A DNA stretch of 64,000 bases from Planctomycetota bacterium (GTDB lineage Bacteria > Planctomycetota > JAJSAM01 > JAJVHW01), in the NCBI GenBank assembly GCA_024280885.1, contig JAJRPF010000008.1, positions 137,707 through 201,706 on the forward strand, in the 5' to 3' direction. Below the pieces are notes generated by a model, which did not search any database, was not told the origin of the DNA, and saw only the letters and a program-made list of their open reading frames with translations. This document shows positions 43,989-52,038 of the stretch, one piece after another (within the stretch, counting starts at the first letter, position 1; every line of letters starts with the position of its first letter). Position numbers and translations under genes: made by a program.

Positions 43989-46130
43989 TCAGCGGCGTCT
44001 CGACGGCGTTCCCACCCGTTCGCCGGTGCGGACGGTCAATCTATCGTGCTCTGCGATGAACTTGAAGAGCGCGATGGATGCCTTCGCGCGATCGTGTGCG
44101 ACGCGCTCGTCGCGGGGGAGGGGGCGCAGATCGACCATCGCCGTCATGCCGCCCGAGGCGTCGAACGTGAACGTTCCGAAGCCTCTGCGCTTGCCGGATG
44201 AGACGCCGAGCGAGGCGCTGCTGCATGTGTTGAAATGCGTCACGTCGTCGAAGGCGATCGAGTAGAGGACGCGCCCGCCGCCGAGCGAGCGTTCACGTCG
44301 GAACGACACGGAACGGCCGGGCGGCGGTCCGATGGGGCCGGCGATCGGTGCGACCAGCAGTTCGGAACCGAGCTTGGCGATCCCGTCGCCGCGGATGATC
44401 ACCGACACGCGATCGCGCGGCGTGGCGATGGCGGTTTGCGTCTTCGTCCAATCGGGAAGAAGCCGACTGTCTCCGAGTTCGTAGCCCGCGGCGTCGAGCG
44501 CCACATGGGTCGAAGCGGGGAAAGGGAAACGCACGTAGCCGGAAGCGTTCGTCGTGACGGTGAAGGGCTCGGGCAGCGCATCGGAACCGCGGAAGCGATC
44601 GCCGACCGGACGGACGGTCACCACCTGGTTGCGCAGGGGCTTGCCGTCGAGCTGTATGACCCGCAGGCGTACGGTCTTCGCGCGATCTTCGGGGAGCGCG
44701 GCGAGCGCGGGCCGCTCGTCGCCGGAGAGAGACTGGAGGAACGCCACGACGTCGGTGACCTCGCGATCTGTCAGATGCAGCGGCTTGATCGCCGCGTCGA
44801 GATACGCGTTCAGCGTGCCGCCCTTGTTGTAGTAGCGCACGACGTCTTCGAGTGTCTCGAAGCGACCGTTGTGCATGTACGGGCCGCGCTTCGCCACGTC
44901 GCGCAGGTTGGCGGTCTTGAACGAGCCGGTGTGCGCTGTCTGGATACTGACCTGTGCGCGACCGGCGTCCAGATTGAGAAGGTCCTTCTCATCCGGTACC
45001 TGGGTCTCGGGAAGCAGGTCTTTGACGGCCTTCAGCGCCGCTTTGACGCGCTTCGCATCTTTCGCCGCGTTCATCGACGCCACGCCTGTGTTGCGGAACG
45101 CGAAGTCGCTGAACGCGCGCGTCTTGCCCGGCACGGGAACTGAATGGCACGTGGCGCAGCCGGCCTTGCCAGCGAAGAGCTCGAAGCCGCGTGTCGCGTC
45201 GGATCCGAGTGCGCGATCGTTGCCGGTCATGTAGCGATCGAAGGGGCTCTCGGTGGAACGCAGCGAGAGCATGTACGCCTCGAGCGCCTCCATGACGCGT
45301 TCGACCGAGATCGCGCGGTCTCCGAATGCGCGGCGGAATCCGGGTTCGTAGAGGTCGTCGATTTCGAGCCGCCGCGCGACGTTGCCGGCGGCGGGCGTCG
45401 ATGGTGTCACCGCGGGGATCGATCTCAACCGTCTGCTCGCTGTGACCGCGGCGCGCCGGCCGCTACCGCGACTGGACGGGGTCGTCGCCCTGCCGTATCC
45501 GCCTGTCGATGTCGCGGCTTGCGCCATGGCTCGCGCTAGCCGGTCCTCGTCGATCTTGCCGCCCGCTGCGACCGCGTCGCGCAGGTGGGATTCGAGACGA
45601 CGTGTCGCGTCGCGGGAGTTCTCGTCGCCACTACCGAGTCGCGAGATCAGTACCTCGCGCAGCGTGCGGAACTCGCCGTCCCAGTGAAAGCCGCTCGCGT
45701 TCGAGCCGGCGGGGACGTCGGCGAGGTCGAGCATGGTCTGGCTGTGCCGCGGCGTCTGCCCGGTTTCGTCGCGGGAGAGTCGGCGAGGATCGGAGAAGCC
45801 GAATTCGGGGTCGTGGCAACTGGCGCATGATGTCTTGCCGAAGCGGCTGACTGCGGGATCGAAGAAGAGCCGTCGGCCGAGCTCGATCTTCGCGTTGCTC
45901 CGCGCGTCCGTCGGCGCGCCGATTTCCGTACTGCGCACTGCCGTACTGGGCGACGCGGGCTCCGCGCGATCATCGGCGTGCGCGCTGATCGAGAGCGCGC
46001 CGGCGGCGAGTGTTCCTGCCACCAATGTGAATGCGATGACGCCGATGCTCCGCCGCGCCGTCGATGGCGACGACGTCCAACGTGACCGCTCCAACGCCAA
46101 CGGCGTTCCCAACCCGGTTCGCACGCGCAT
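43989..46130 (-). CDS. Di-haem cytochrome c peroxidase-like protein with beta-domain extension
   Basis: A 713-residue protein; GGGAGG six nt before the ATG at 46130, then a long basic N-region and signal (SIGVIAFTLVAGTLAAGALSISAHA). Two c-type haem sites: CASCH (C102-H106) and CATCH (C325-H329), in a MauG/cytochrome c peroxidase layout (LGRRLFFDPAVSRFGKTSCASCHDP; GPYMHNGRFETLEDVVRYYNKGG). The long insertion between them (about 200-250) is Arg/Ser-rich and not typical. From about residue 440 a C-terminal extension of ~270 residues is beta-rich, including a CNA-B-like block (LPEPFTVTTNASGYVRFPFPAS) not part of the usual enzyme. Oxidises substrates in the periplasm with peroxide or acts on protein side chains. 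Confidence 0.88.
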   Translation of the reverse strand: MRVRTGLGTPLALERSRWTSSPSTARRSIGVIAFTLVAGTLAAGALSISAHADDRAEPASPSTAVRSTEIGAPTDARSNAKIELGRRLFFDPAVSRFGKTSCASCHDPEFGFSDPRRLSRDETGQTPRHSQTMLDLADVPAGSNASGFHWDGEFRTLREVLISRLGSGDENSRDATRRLESHLRDAVAAGGKIDEDRLARAMAQAATSTGGYGRATTPSSRGSGRRAAVTASRRLRSIPAVTPSTPAAGNVARRLEIDDLYEPGFRRAFGDRAISVERVMEALEAYMLSLRSTESPFDRYMTGNDRALGSDATRGFELFAGKAGCATCHSVPVPGKTRAFSDFAFRNTGVASMNAAKDAKRVKAALKAVKDLLPETQVPDEKDLLNLDAGRAQVSIQTAHTGSFKTANLRDVAKRGPYMHNGRFETLEDVVRYYNKGGTLNAYLDAAIKPLHLTDREVTDVVAFLQSLSGDERPALAALPEDRAKTVRLRVIQLDGKPLRNQVVTVRPVGDRFRGSDALPEPFTVTTNASGYVRFPFPASTHVALDAAGYELGDSRLLPDWTKTQTAIATPRDRVSVIIRGDGIAKLGSELLVAPIAGPIGPPPGRSVSFRRERSLGGGRVLYSIAFDDVTHFNTCSSASLGVSSGKRRGFGTFTFDASGGMTAMVDLRPLPRDERVAHDRAKASIALFKFIAEHDRLTVRTGERVGTPSRRR

Positions 46131-46261
46131 GACCAACCTCCCGGCACAGCGCGACCCCAGCACTGGTCCGTCGTCCATCTGAACAGGATTCGTCGGACGC
46201 GCAACCCCGGCTCTGTTCTCCGCAGCCACTCAGTGCGGCCCGACGCGCGTCGGGGAATCGA

Positions 46262-46289
46262 GCGGGGCCGCCGTTTCCGGCGGCCCCGC
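46262..46289 (-). terminator. Strong terminator downstream of the HMA lipoprotein gene
   Basis: A stem of 12 bp (GCGGGGCCGCCG with its complement) and a 4-nt loop, about 70 nt after the end of the HMA gene on the minus strand. Confidence 0.75.
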
Positions 46290-46358
46290 AAGGGCGCTGT
46301 CGCCTACATCGCAGATGGATTGCGGAGTCGCAATCCGGTCCGCGTGTCCACCCACTCT

Positions 46359-46844
46359 CTACTCCTGGGCGCTCTTCTGGACCTCAGCCGTGCAACTCAC
46401 GTCGTTGGCCACGGCCTTGACGAGCATGTCGTCGGTGACCGGACCGTTGACGACCACGGTGGCGGTCTTCGAGTCGAAGTCGACCTTCGCGCTCTCGACG
46501 CCCGGAAGCTTCTTCAGGTGCCCCTCCACACGGGGGGGGCAAGACATGTTTCAACTCATGCCTTCGATGGCGAGCGTGACGGTGCGGCTTTCGGTGGCCG
46601 CAGCGGCTGCGTCGCCCATGGCAGCGTTGCCCCTGGCGGCGGCGCCCATCGCAGCGTCGGCTTCGTCGGCCTTCTTCCCGAGTTCGGCAGCGAGGTTCTC
46701 GGCCTTCTTGATGGGCTGGGTCAGCACCGAGCCCTCCTCGGTGGCCTCGGGCGCGGTACCCGCGTCGTCGTCTGAGCCTCCGCCGCAGCCGGCGAGCAGG
46801 CCTGCCGTGCACGCGAATGCAACGGCCAGCGTGAATTTCTTCAT
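46359..46844 (-). pseudogene. HMA-domain lipoprotein interrupted by in-frame TGA (nonsense or Sec)
   Basis: The ATG at 46844 has AGGAGA and a lipoprotein signal (MKKFTLAVAFACTAGLLAGC). An Ala/Lys-rich helical linker follows and then a heavy-metal-associated domain: VTLAIEGMS, TGA (46551-46553), N, MSCPPRVEGHLKKLPGVESAKVDF and onwards, in the same frame on both sides. The usual motif is GMxCxxC; here the TGA stands where the first Cys would be. A second MSC follows four codons later, and Arg replaces the second Cys. A TGCCCC/GGGGCA stem lies 9 nt after the TGA. It is either a broken gene (tandem MSC-like duplication plus nonsense) or a selenocysteine candidate. The two pieces may also be two separate proteins. 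Confidence 0.6.
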
Positions 46845-46856
46845 GTCGTTTCTCCT

Positions 46857-47258
46857 GTGAACGTTGTTTCGAATACCAACAGAGGAGTGAGAATCTTCCT
46901 CATTGTGCAGGACCAACACATTCACCAGGTGCGCGCGGCCCTCTCCCAGGTATGGGACGCGGGCGGTCGGCGCTTCGCGACATTCGAAGATCTCGAGAAC
47001 GAGGAGCACTTCGTTCAGTACATCGATGGACAGCTGAACGTCGCGTGGCCCTACGATCGCGAGCCTGGCGACGTGCTCAGGAGCGCTCGCGTGGGCCTGC
47101 CCGGCAGCGCGTTCGTGGTCTCGTGGACGGCGTTCGGGACGGCGCAATTCGCGGTCGGCGATCTCCGATTGGACGACGTGGCGATGCTCGTTGTCAGGCT
47201 CATGACACGCGTCTTCGGTGCGTGGGAGTTCGAGGATCGCGTCGATGACGACCGCTGA
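46857..47258 (+). CDS. Small protein of unknown function
   Basis: Up to 133 residues. The GTG at 46857 is only 12 nt from the divergent start of the HMA gene, so the true start may be an internal GTG at 46887 or 46902 behind GAGGAG. The body is alpha/beta: VRAALSQVWDAGGRRFATFEDLENEEHFVQYIDGQLNVAWPYD (a small fold with a helix and hairpin), then FVVSWTAFGTAQFAVGDLRLDDVAMLV. No family recognised; no signal peptide. GC3 pattern looks coding. Confidence 0.55.
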   Translation: MNVVSNTNRGVRIFLIVQDQHIHQVRAALSQVWDAGGRRFATFEDLENEEHFVQYIDGQLNVAWPYDREPGDVLRSARVGLPGSAFVVSWTAFGTAQFAVGDLRLDDVAMLVVRLMTRVFGAWEFEDRVDDDR

Positions 47259-47536
47259 GCGATTGGCCGAGACGCGGTGCAGCCGGTAGGCTCAGGGAAT
47301 GAGGTTTGAGCGACTTCCGTTCGTCTGAGCGACCGAGTGCCCGCGCAGGTTCTGCGTGGCGGCGCTCCCGACGGCTCCGAACGGACGCTGACCAGAGGCG
47401 TTCCCTCTTCATTCCCTTCGGAGCCCGCGGGAAGCTGAACGATCTTTGAGTCGTTACGTGAGTTCATGAGGCGATGGATGGGCCGGCCGGTCGCGAATAC
47501 TCGGACGTGCCGGAGCGAGTAGTGAGGAGATCCCCG

Positions 47537-48475
47537 ATGCGGAATTGGATGCAGCCGGCGCTTGTCGCGGCGGCCCACGGTGCGGTGGTCAGTGTGGTGG
47601 TCAGCGCGGTGTTCAGTGCGGCCCTCGGTGTGGGCTGCGGGGGCGGCGGCGAGTCCGCGCAGCCGGTCCTGACATGGACCGCAATCCCGGACGCGAATGC
47701 CGAGTCGCTGAAAGCGAAGTACGAGCCGATCTCCGCCTACCTTGCCGAGAAGCTGGGTGTCGTCGTGAAGTACAAGCCGGTCGCGGACTACACGGCATCT
47801 GTCGAAGGCTTCAAGACCGGCGACATCCAACTTGCGTGGTTCGGTGGTCTGACGGGCGTGCAGGCACGCGCCGCGATCGCGGGCGCGCGTGCCATCGCGC
47901 AGGGCGCCGAAGACCCGACCTACAAGTCGTATTTCATCGCGCACAAGGACACGGGCATCGAGCCGTCGGATGCGTTCCCGACCGCTCTGTCGGAGCATGC
48001 ATTCACGTTCGGTTCGCAGAGCTCGACGTCGGGGCGACTGATGCCGGAGTACTTCCTGCGCCAGGCCACCGGGACTTCGCCCGCCGAGTTTTTCACGCAG
48101 GGCTTCAGCTTCTCCGGCGCACACGACAAGACGGCGCTCATGGTGCAGTCCGGGGCGCAGGTGAAGTGTGGTGTGCTCAGCTACAAGAAATACGATCAGA
48201 TGGTTGCCGAGGGCGAGATCGATCCGGACATCTGCCGCGTCGTCTGGACCACGCCAACGTACGCGGACTACAACTTCACCGCGCACCCGCGCCTCGAAGA
48301 GATGTTCGGCGAGGGCTTCACCGACCGCTTGCAGGCGGCGCTGATCGCGATGGACGACAAAGCGCTGCTCGACGCGTTTCCGCGCAGTGCGTTGATCGAG
48401 GCGACGAACGCCGACTTCGACAAGATCGCCGAGACGGCGGAAGAGCTCGGGCTCGTCCGTCAGGGCCGGGACTGA
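47537..48475 (+). CDS. phnD: PhnD-type phosphonate/phosphate ABC substrate-binding lipoprotein
   Basis: A 312-residue protein; GAGGAG eight nt before the ATG, lipoprotein signal ending GVGC. The PhnD family core follows: WTAIPDANAESLKAKYEPISAYLAEKLGV, then KTGDIQLAWFGGLTGVQAR and FTFGSQSSTSGRLMPEYFL. It binds phosphonate, phosphite or a related oxyanion in the periplasm and delivers it to the two permeases encoded downstream. The operon order SBP, ATPase, permease, permease is clear from spacing (13, overlap, overlap). No C-P lyase or phosphonatase genes are present here, so the ligand may be different. An inverted repeat AGGGAATGA / TCATTCCCT lies ~120-245 nt upstream. Confidence 0.85.
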   Translation: MRNWMQPALVAAAHGAVVSVVVSAVFSAALGVGCGGGGESAQPVLTWTAIPDANAESLKAKYEPISAYLAEKLGVVVKYKPVADYTASVEGFKTGDIQLAWFGGLTGVQARAAIAGARAIAQGAEDPTYKSYFIAHKDTGIEPSDAFPTALSEHAFTFGSQSSTSGRLMPEYFLRQATGTSPAEFFTQGFSFSGAHDKTALMVQSGAQVKCGVLSYKKYDQMVAEGEIDPDICRVVWTTPTYADYNFTAHPRLEEMFGEGFTDRLQAALIAMDDKALLDAFPRSALIEATNADFDKIAETAEELGLVRQGRD

Positions 48476-48488
48476 GCGCGGCTTCCGC

Positions 48489-49271
48489 ATGCCCAAGAGC
48501 GCCGCGTTCGACCTGGACGACGTCTCCGTTCACTTCGGGAATGGACCGGCGCTGCACAAGGTCTCGCTCTCGATCGCGCCGGGCGAGGCGGTTGCGTTCG
48601 TGGGGCCGTCGGGGGCCGGGAAGACGACGCTGCTGCGGCTGTTGAACGCCACGTTGCGCCCGGCGGGCGGCTGCGCGGCGGTCGATGGACGGTGTCTCGG
48701 CGAGCACACGAGCGCGGAGCTGCGCGCGGTGCGCGCGCGCATCGGTTTCGTCCACCAGGATCTCTCGCTCGTTCCCAACCTCCGCGTCGTGCAGAACGTG
48801 GTCGCGGGCCGACTCGGTCGGATGGGGCTCTTCGCTTCGTTGCGTGCGATGGCCTTGCCCTCGCACGCCGAGGCGGAGCGCGTTCATGCGATCCTCGAGC
48901 GGGTCGGCATCGGCGAGAAACTCTACGAGCGCACCGACACGCTCTCCGGCGGGCAGCAGCAGCGCGTCGCGATTGCGCGCGCTCTCTACCAGGAGCCGAC
49001 GGCGATCCTCGCGGATGAGCCGGTGTCGAGCGTCGATCCCGCGCGTGCCCGCGACACCGTTGCACTCTTGACGCGCATCTCGCGCGAAGAGGGGCTGACG
49101 CTCTGCATGTCGATTCACAACCTTGAGCTTGCGCGCGAGTTCTTCCCGCGCGTCGTGGGGCTGCGCCGCGGGCAGGTCATGATCGATGCCGCGTTCGCGG
49201 ACATCGACGATGCGCAGTTCAACAAGCTCTACGAGTTGACCGACAACGAGTTGCTCGCCGATGGCGCGTAG
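48489..49271 (+). CDS. phnC: PhnC-type ABC transporter ATP-binding protein
   Basis: A 260-residue ATPase. Walker A GPSGAGKTT (39-47), Q-loop (VHQDLSL near 88-94), signature LSGGQQQR (152-159), Walker B AILADEP (172-178) and the switch H (MSIHNLEL near 209-216). PhnC-like in length and in the short helical domain. It powers import through the adjacent permeases. Its last codons overlap the ATG of the first permease by 11 nt. Confidence 0.95.
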   Translation: MPKSAAFDLDDVSVHFGNGPALHKVSLSIAPGEAVAFVGPSGAGKTTLLRLLNATLRPAGGCAAVDGRCLGEHTSAELRAVRARIGFVHQDLSLVPNLRVVQNVVAGRLGRMGLFASLRAMALPSHAEAERVHAILERVGIGEKLYERTDTLSGGQQQRVAIARALYQEPTAILADEPVSSVDPARARDTVALLTRISREEGLTLCMSIHNLELAREFFPRVVGLRRGQVMIDAAFADIDDAQFNKLYELTDNELLADGA

Positions 49272-50169
49272 TCCGGTCATGCGGGCGACGCTGGCGATCC
49301 CGCGCCGACCGCCGCCGATCCGCGCACGCGGCTCCGTGTTGCTCGCGATCCTGGGACTCGGTGTGTGGGCGTTCCTGGCTCTCGACCTGACGTGGGCGCA
49401 GGTCATTCCGACGGCTGCGGGGTTGCGCCAGATCGGTGAGTTCTTCTCGTACGCGCTGCGCCCCGCGCTCTCGTACCAGCCCGGCGAGGTGCCGGACGGT
49501 TCGCCCTCGCTCCTCGTGCAGGCACTGCTCTCCGCGCGGTTGACGCTCATCTTTGCGGTGACGGCGATGAGTCTCTCGGTCGTCATCGGCGGTGTACTCG
49601 GGTTCCTCGGTTCGACGGCGTGGTGGAGCGGTGACGCCTCCGGATCGCGCACGGCAATCGGGCGCTACGCGCGGCGGACGGTGGCGCCGGCGATCTATGC
49701 CACGACCCGCGTGGTCATCACGCTGATGCGTTCGGTGCATGAACTCATCTGGGCCGTGCTCTTCCTGGCGGCGCTCGGTCTGAACGATCTCTCGGCTGTG
49801 ATTGCGATCGCGATTCCTTTCGGCGGGACGCTCGCCAAAATCTTCAGCGAGATGATCGACGAGGCCCCGCGCGACGCGGCCGACGCGCTGCGTGGGGCGG
49901 GTGCGTCGGGCGCGCAAGTCTTCTGTCTCGGCCTGCTACCGCGTGCTCTGCCCGATATGTCTGCGTATGCGCTCTACCGTCTGGAGTGCGCGCTGCGTTC
50001 GTCCGCGATCCTCGGCTTCTTCGGCTGGGAGACACTCGGCTACTTCGTCAAGCAGGAGTGGGAGAATGCGGATTACGACCAGGTGTGGACGTACCTCTAC
50101 ACGCTGCTTCTGCTCGTCGTCCTGGTCGAGTGGTGGAGCAGCGGGTTGCGTCGGAGGTTCGTCGCGTGA
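49261..50169 (+). CDS. phnE: PhnE-type ABC transporter permease 1
   Basis: A 302-residue integral membrane protein: first membrane segment near 25-45, then the transporter core with segments at about 95-120, 150-175, 180-200 and 260-285. The coupling loop GAGASGAQVFCLGLLPRALPDMSAY matches the EAA-type interaction loop (EAxxxxGAS) of PhnE. It pairs with the second permease to form the channel. Start overlaps the ATPase gene; the stop overlaps the next start. Confidence 0.9.
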   Translation: MARSPVMRATLAIPRRPPPIRARGSVLLAILGLGVWAFLALDLTWAQVIPTAAGLRQIGEFFSYALRPALSYQPGEVPDGSPSLLVQALLSARLTLIFAVTAMSLSVVIGGVLGFLGSTAWWSGDASGSRTAIGRYARRTVAPAIYATTRVVITLMRSVHELIWAVLFLAALGLNDLSAVIAIAIPFGGTLAKIFSEMIDEAPRDAADALRGAGASGAQVFCLGLLPRALPDMSAYALYRLECALRSSAILGFFGWETLGYFVKQEWENADYDQVWTYLYTLLLLVVLVEWWSSGLRRRFVA

Positions 50170-51110
50170 CCGCCCGCGCAACGACCGTTCACGCATTGCA
50201 CGCGGCCCGCCCGCGGAGCCGCTTCCTGCGCTTCTCAGCCGTCGGTGTGGCGGCACTCGTCACGTGGGCGTGGTGGGCCGGTCGCTTCGACGTCGCCGAC
50301 CTCTTCTCGGCGCGACGCGAAGCGAATCTGATGCGCTTCTTGGAGGACGTCCGTCCGCCCGCGCTCTACGGCAAGCCGTGGGATTGGGGCGTCGCTCTGG
50401 ACTGGGCCGCGACCATGTTCACGAGCGGTCATCAGGGCGCTGCATTCGAACTGCCGAGCGGTTGGGAGGCGCTGCGAATCACACTGGCGATGTCGATCGC
50501 CGCAATCGTGCTAGCCGGGCTCGTCGGTCTCGTCGCGGCGTTCCCCGCTGCGCGCACGTTCGCGACTGCCGATGCGTTTCTCCCGGGCTCCGAGCGCAGC
50601 AGTGTCGCGCGCCGCCGCGCCTGGACGGCGCTGTTGATCGGCACCCGCGGGGCGTTGCTCTTCGTCCGCTCGATCCCCGAGTACATCTGGGCGTATCTGC
50701 TGATCGGGATGCTGGGGATCTCGGCGTGGCCGGCGGTCGTCGCACTTGCACTGCACAACGCTGGCACCCTGGGCAAGCTCGACGCCGAGACGGTCGAGAA
50801 CCTCTCGCCGCGCGCACTCCGCGCGCTGCGCGGCGCGGGTGCGTCGCGCGAGCAGATCGCGGCCTTCGCCGCCATCCCGTCGGCCCTCTCGCGCTTCCTG
50901 CTCTACTTCTTCTACCGCTGGGAAACGTGCGTCCGCGAAGCCACCGTCCTCGGCATGCTCGGCATCGTGTCACTCGGGTACGCCCTCAACGAAGCGCGCA
51001 TCCGCGGTCGCTACCACGACATGCTCTTCTACGTCCTGATGGGCGCACTCCTGGTCCTGATCGGCGACCTCGTCAGCGCCATCGCGAGAAGAGCCATCCG
51101 CAAAGCCTGA
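50166..51110 (+). CDS. phnE: PhnE-type ABC transporter permease 2
   Basis: A 314-residue permease starting at GTG 50166, overlapping the previous TGA (GTGA). Membrane segments at about 21-39, 95-118, 150-178, 190-205 and 285-305. The coupling loop ALRGAGASREQIAAFAAIPSALSRF is clear. Low identity to permease 1, so the transporter is a heterodimer as in several PhnE pairs. A type A dispersed repeat begins 9 nt after the stop. Confidence 0.9.
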   Translation: MTARATTVHALHAARPRSRFLRFSAVGVAALVTWAWWAGRFDVADLFSARREANLMRFLEDVRPPALYGKPWDWGVALDWAATMFTSGHQGAAFELPSGWEALRITLAMSIAAIVLAGLVGLVAAFPAARTFATADAFLPGSERSSVARRRAWTALLIGTRGALLFVRSIPEYIWAYLLIGMLGISAWPAVVALALHNAGTLGKLDAETVENLSPRALRALRGAGASREQIAAFAAIPSALSRFLLYFFYRWETCVREATVLGMLGIVSLGYALNEARIRGRYHDMLFYVLMGALLVLIGDLVSAIARRAIRKA

Positions 51111-51118
51111 AAGCCTCA

Positions 51119-51152
51119 AGACCGGGTCGGCCTTTGGGCCCTATAGCCTCAA
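51119..51152 (+). repeat. Dispersed repeat, type A
   Basis: AGACCGGGTCGGCCTTTGGG then CCCTATAGCCTCAA, directly after the permease stop. It may serve as its 3' end. Confidence 0.85.
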
Positions 51153-51204
51153 CTCGACCCCAAATCGGTCCGGCTCAGCGATGCCGACTGTTGTGCGTGG
51201 GAGG

Positions 51205-51909
51205 TCAGTCGGCCAGGCGCTGCGCCTCGGCTTCCAGGCGCTTTGCCTGGTCGAGGAGTTCGCGCGCCATTTGGCGCAGCTTCTCGGCTTCGGCGTGCAA
51301 GCGTTTGACCTGCGCTGCGCGTGCCTTCGCCGTATCAGACGTGGTGTCGGACGTCGGTGTCTGCACTTCTGGATCAAGACTGACCTTCCGCGCCGTGATC
51401 GCCTTCCAGATCGCTGCCTGTAACTCAGTTGCGTCGCCGTTGCAGCCGTTCATGTCGAGTGACTTCAACGACGTGAGTCCACCAAGTGAGGCCACACGGG
51501 CCTCGGTGAAGTTGGGTCACGCCAAACTCATGGTCAGTTTCGTCAGTTGGGAGAGTCGGCCGATCGCCGCGAACTCCTCGTCGTAGAGGAACATGTCTCC
51601 GGTCAGCCGCAGGGTGCGGAGCTTCGGGAGCTTGGCGAGCATTGGGAACGCCGCGGTGGGGACCTGGTTGCTTGGGTTGGAAAAGTGCAGGTCTTCGATC
51701 CCGGGGGCGCGTTCGATGAGTGTCGCGAGGAGTTCGAGTCCGCCCATGCGGAGTGTCAGCTTCTTGATCGCGGGGTCGATCGTGCGCGCCTCTTCGAGCG
51801 TGCTAACAACGGTCTCGTCAACCGCCAGCGCCGGTGGCGGCGCGATGAGAGCGGAGACGGAGAAGAGCAGCGCCGCAGCGAGGGCGGCGGAGCAGAGTCG
51901 TGTGCGCAT
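51205..51909 (-). pseudogene. Leucine-rich-repeat exported protein split by an in-frame TGA
   Basis: The ATG at 51909 opens a signal peptide (LCSAALAAALLFSVSALIAPPPALA). LRR-like strands follow (KKLTLRMGGLELLATLIERAPGIEDLHF; LPKLRTLRLTGDMF; LSQLTKLTMSLA), then TGA (51517-51519). The same frame continues PNFTEARVASLGGLTSLKSLDMNGCN, the next LRR unit, then a C-terminal coiled coil (RLHAEAEKLRQMARELLDQAKRLEAEA). The repeat register runs across the stop, so it is one gene with a nonsense codon, or a sequencing error. A GTG at 51495 could restart the second part. Full product would be ~235 residues. Confidence 0.65.
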
Positions 51910-51998
51910 GATTACCTCCCGGTCAACACCAGAGTCAACGCACGTTAGCCGCCACTTGTTCCCGTCTGCCCCGACGTCCGCTCAGACCGCGTCCGCTC

Positions 51999-52033
51999 AG
52001 ACCGGGTCGGCCTTGGGGCCTTATAGCCTCAGA
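51999..52033 (+). repeat. Dispersed repeat, type A
   Basis: AGACCGGGTCGGCCTTGGGG then CCTTATAGCCTCAGA. It is preceded by a near-copy of its first part (TCAGACCGCGTCCGC) and lies 5 nt beyond the end of the thioredoxin-domain gene on the other strand. Confidence 0.85.
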
Positions 52034-52038
52034 GCTCT

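Noticed and set aside
51205..51909. Selenocysteine in the LRR gene
   Set aside because: The TGA falls in a structural LRR strand with no redox or metal motif, so nonsense or an error is more likely.
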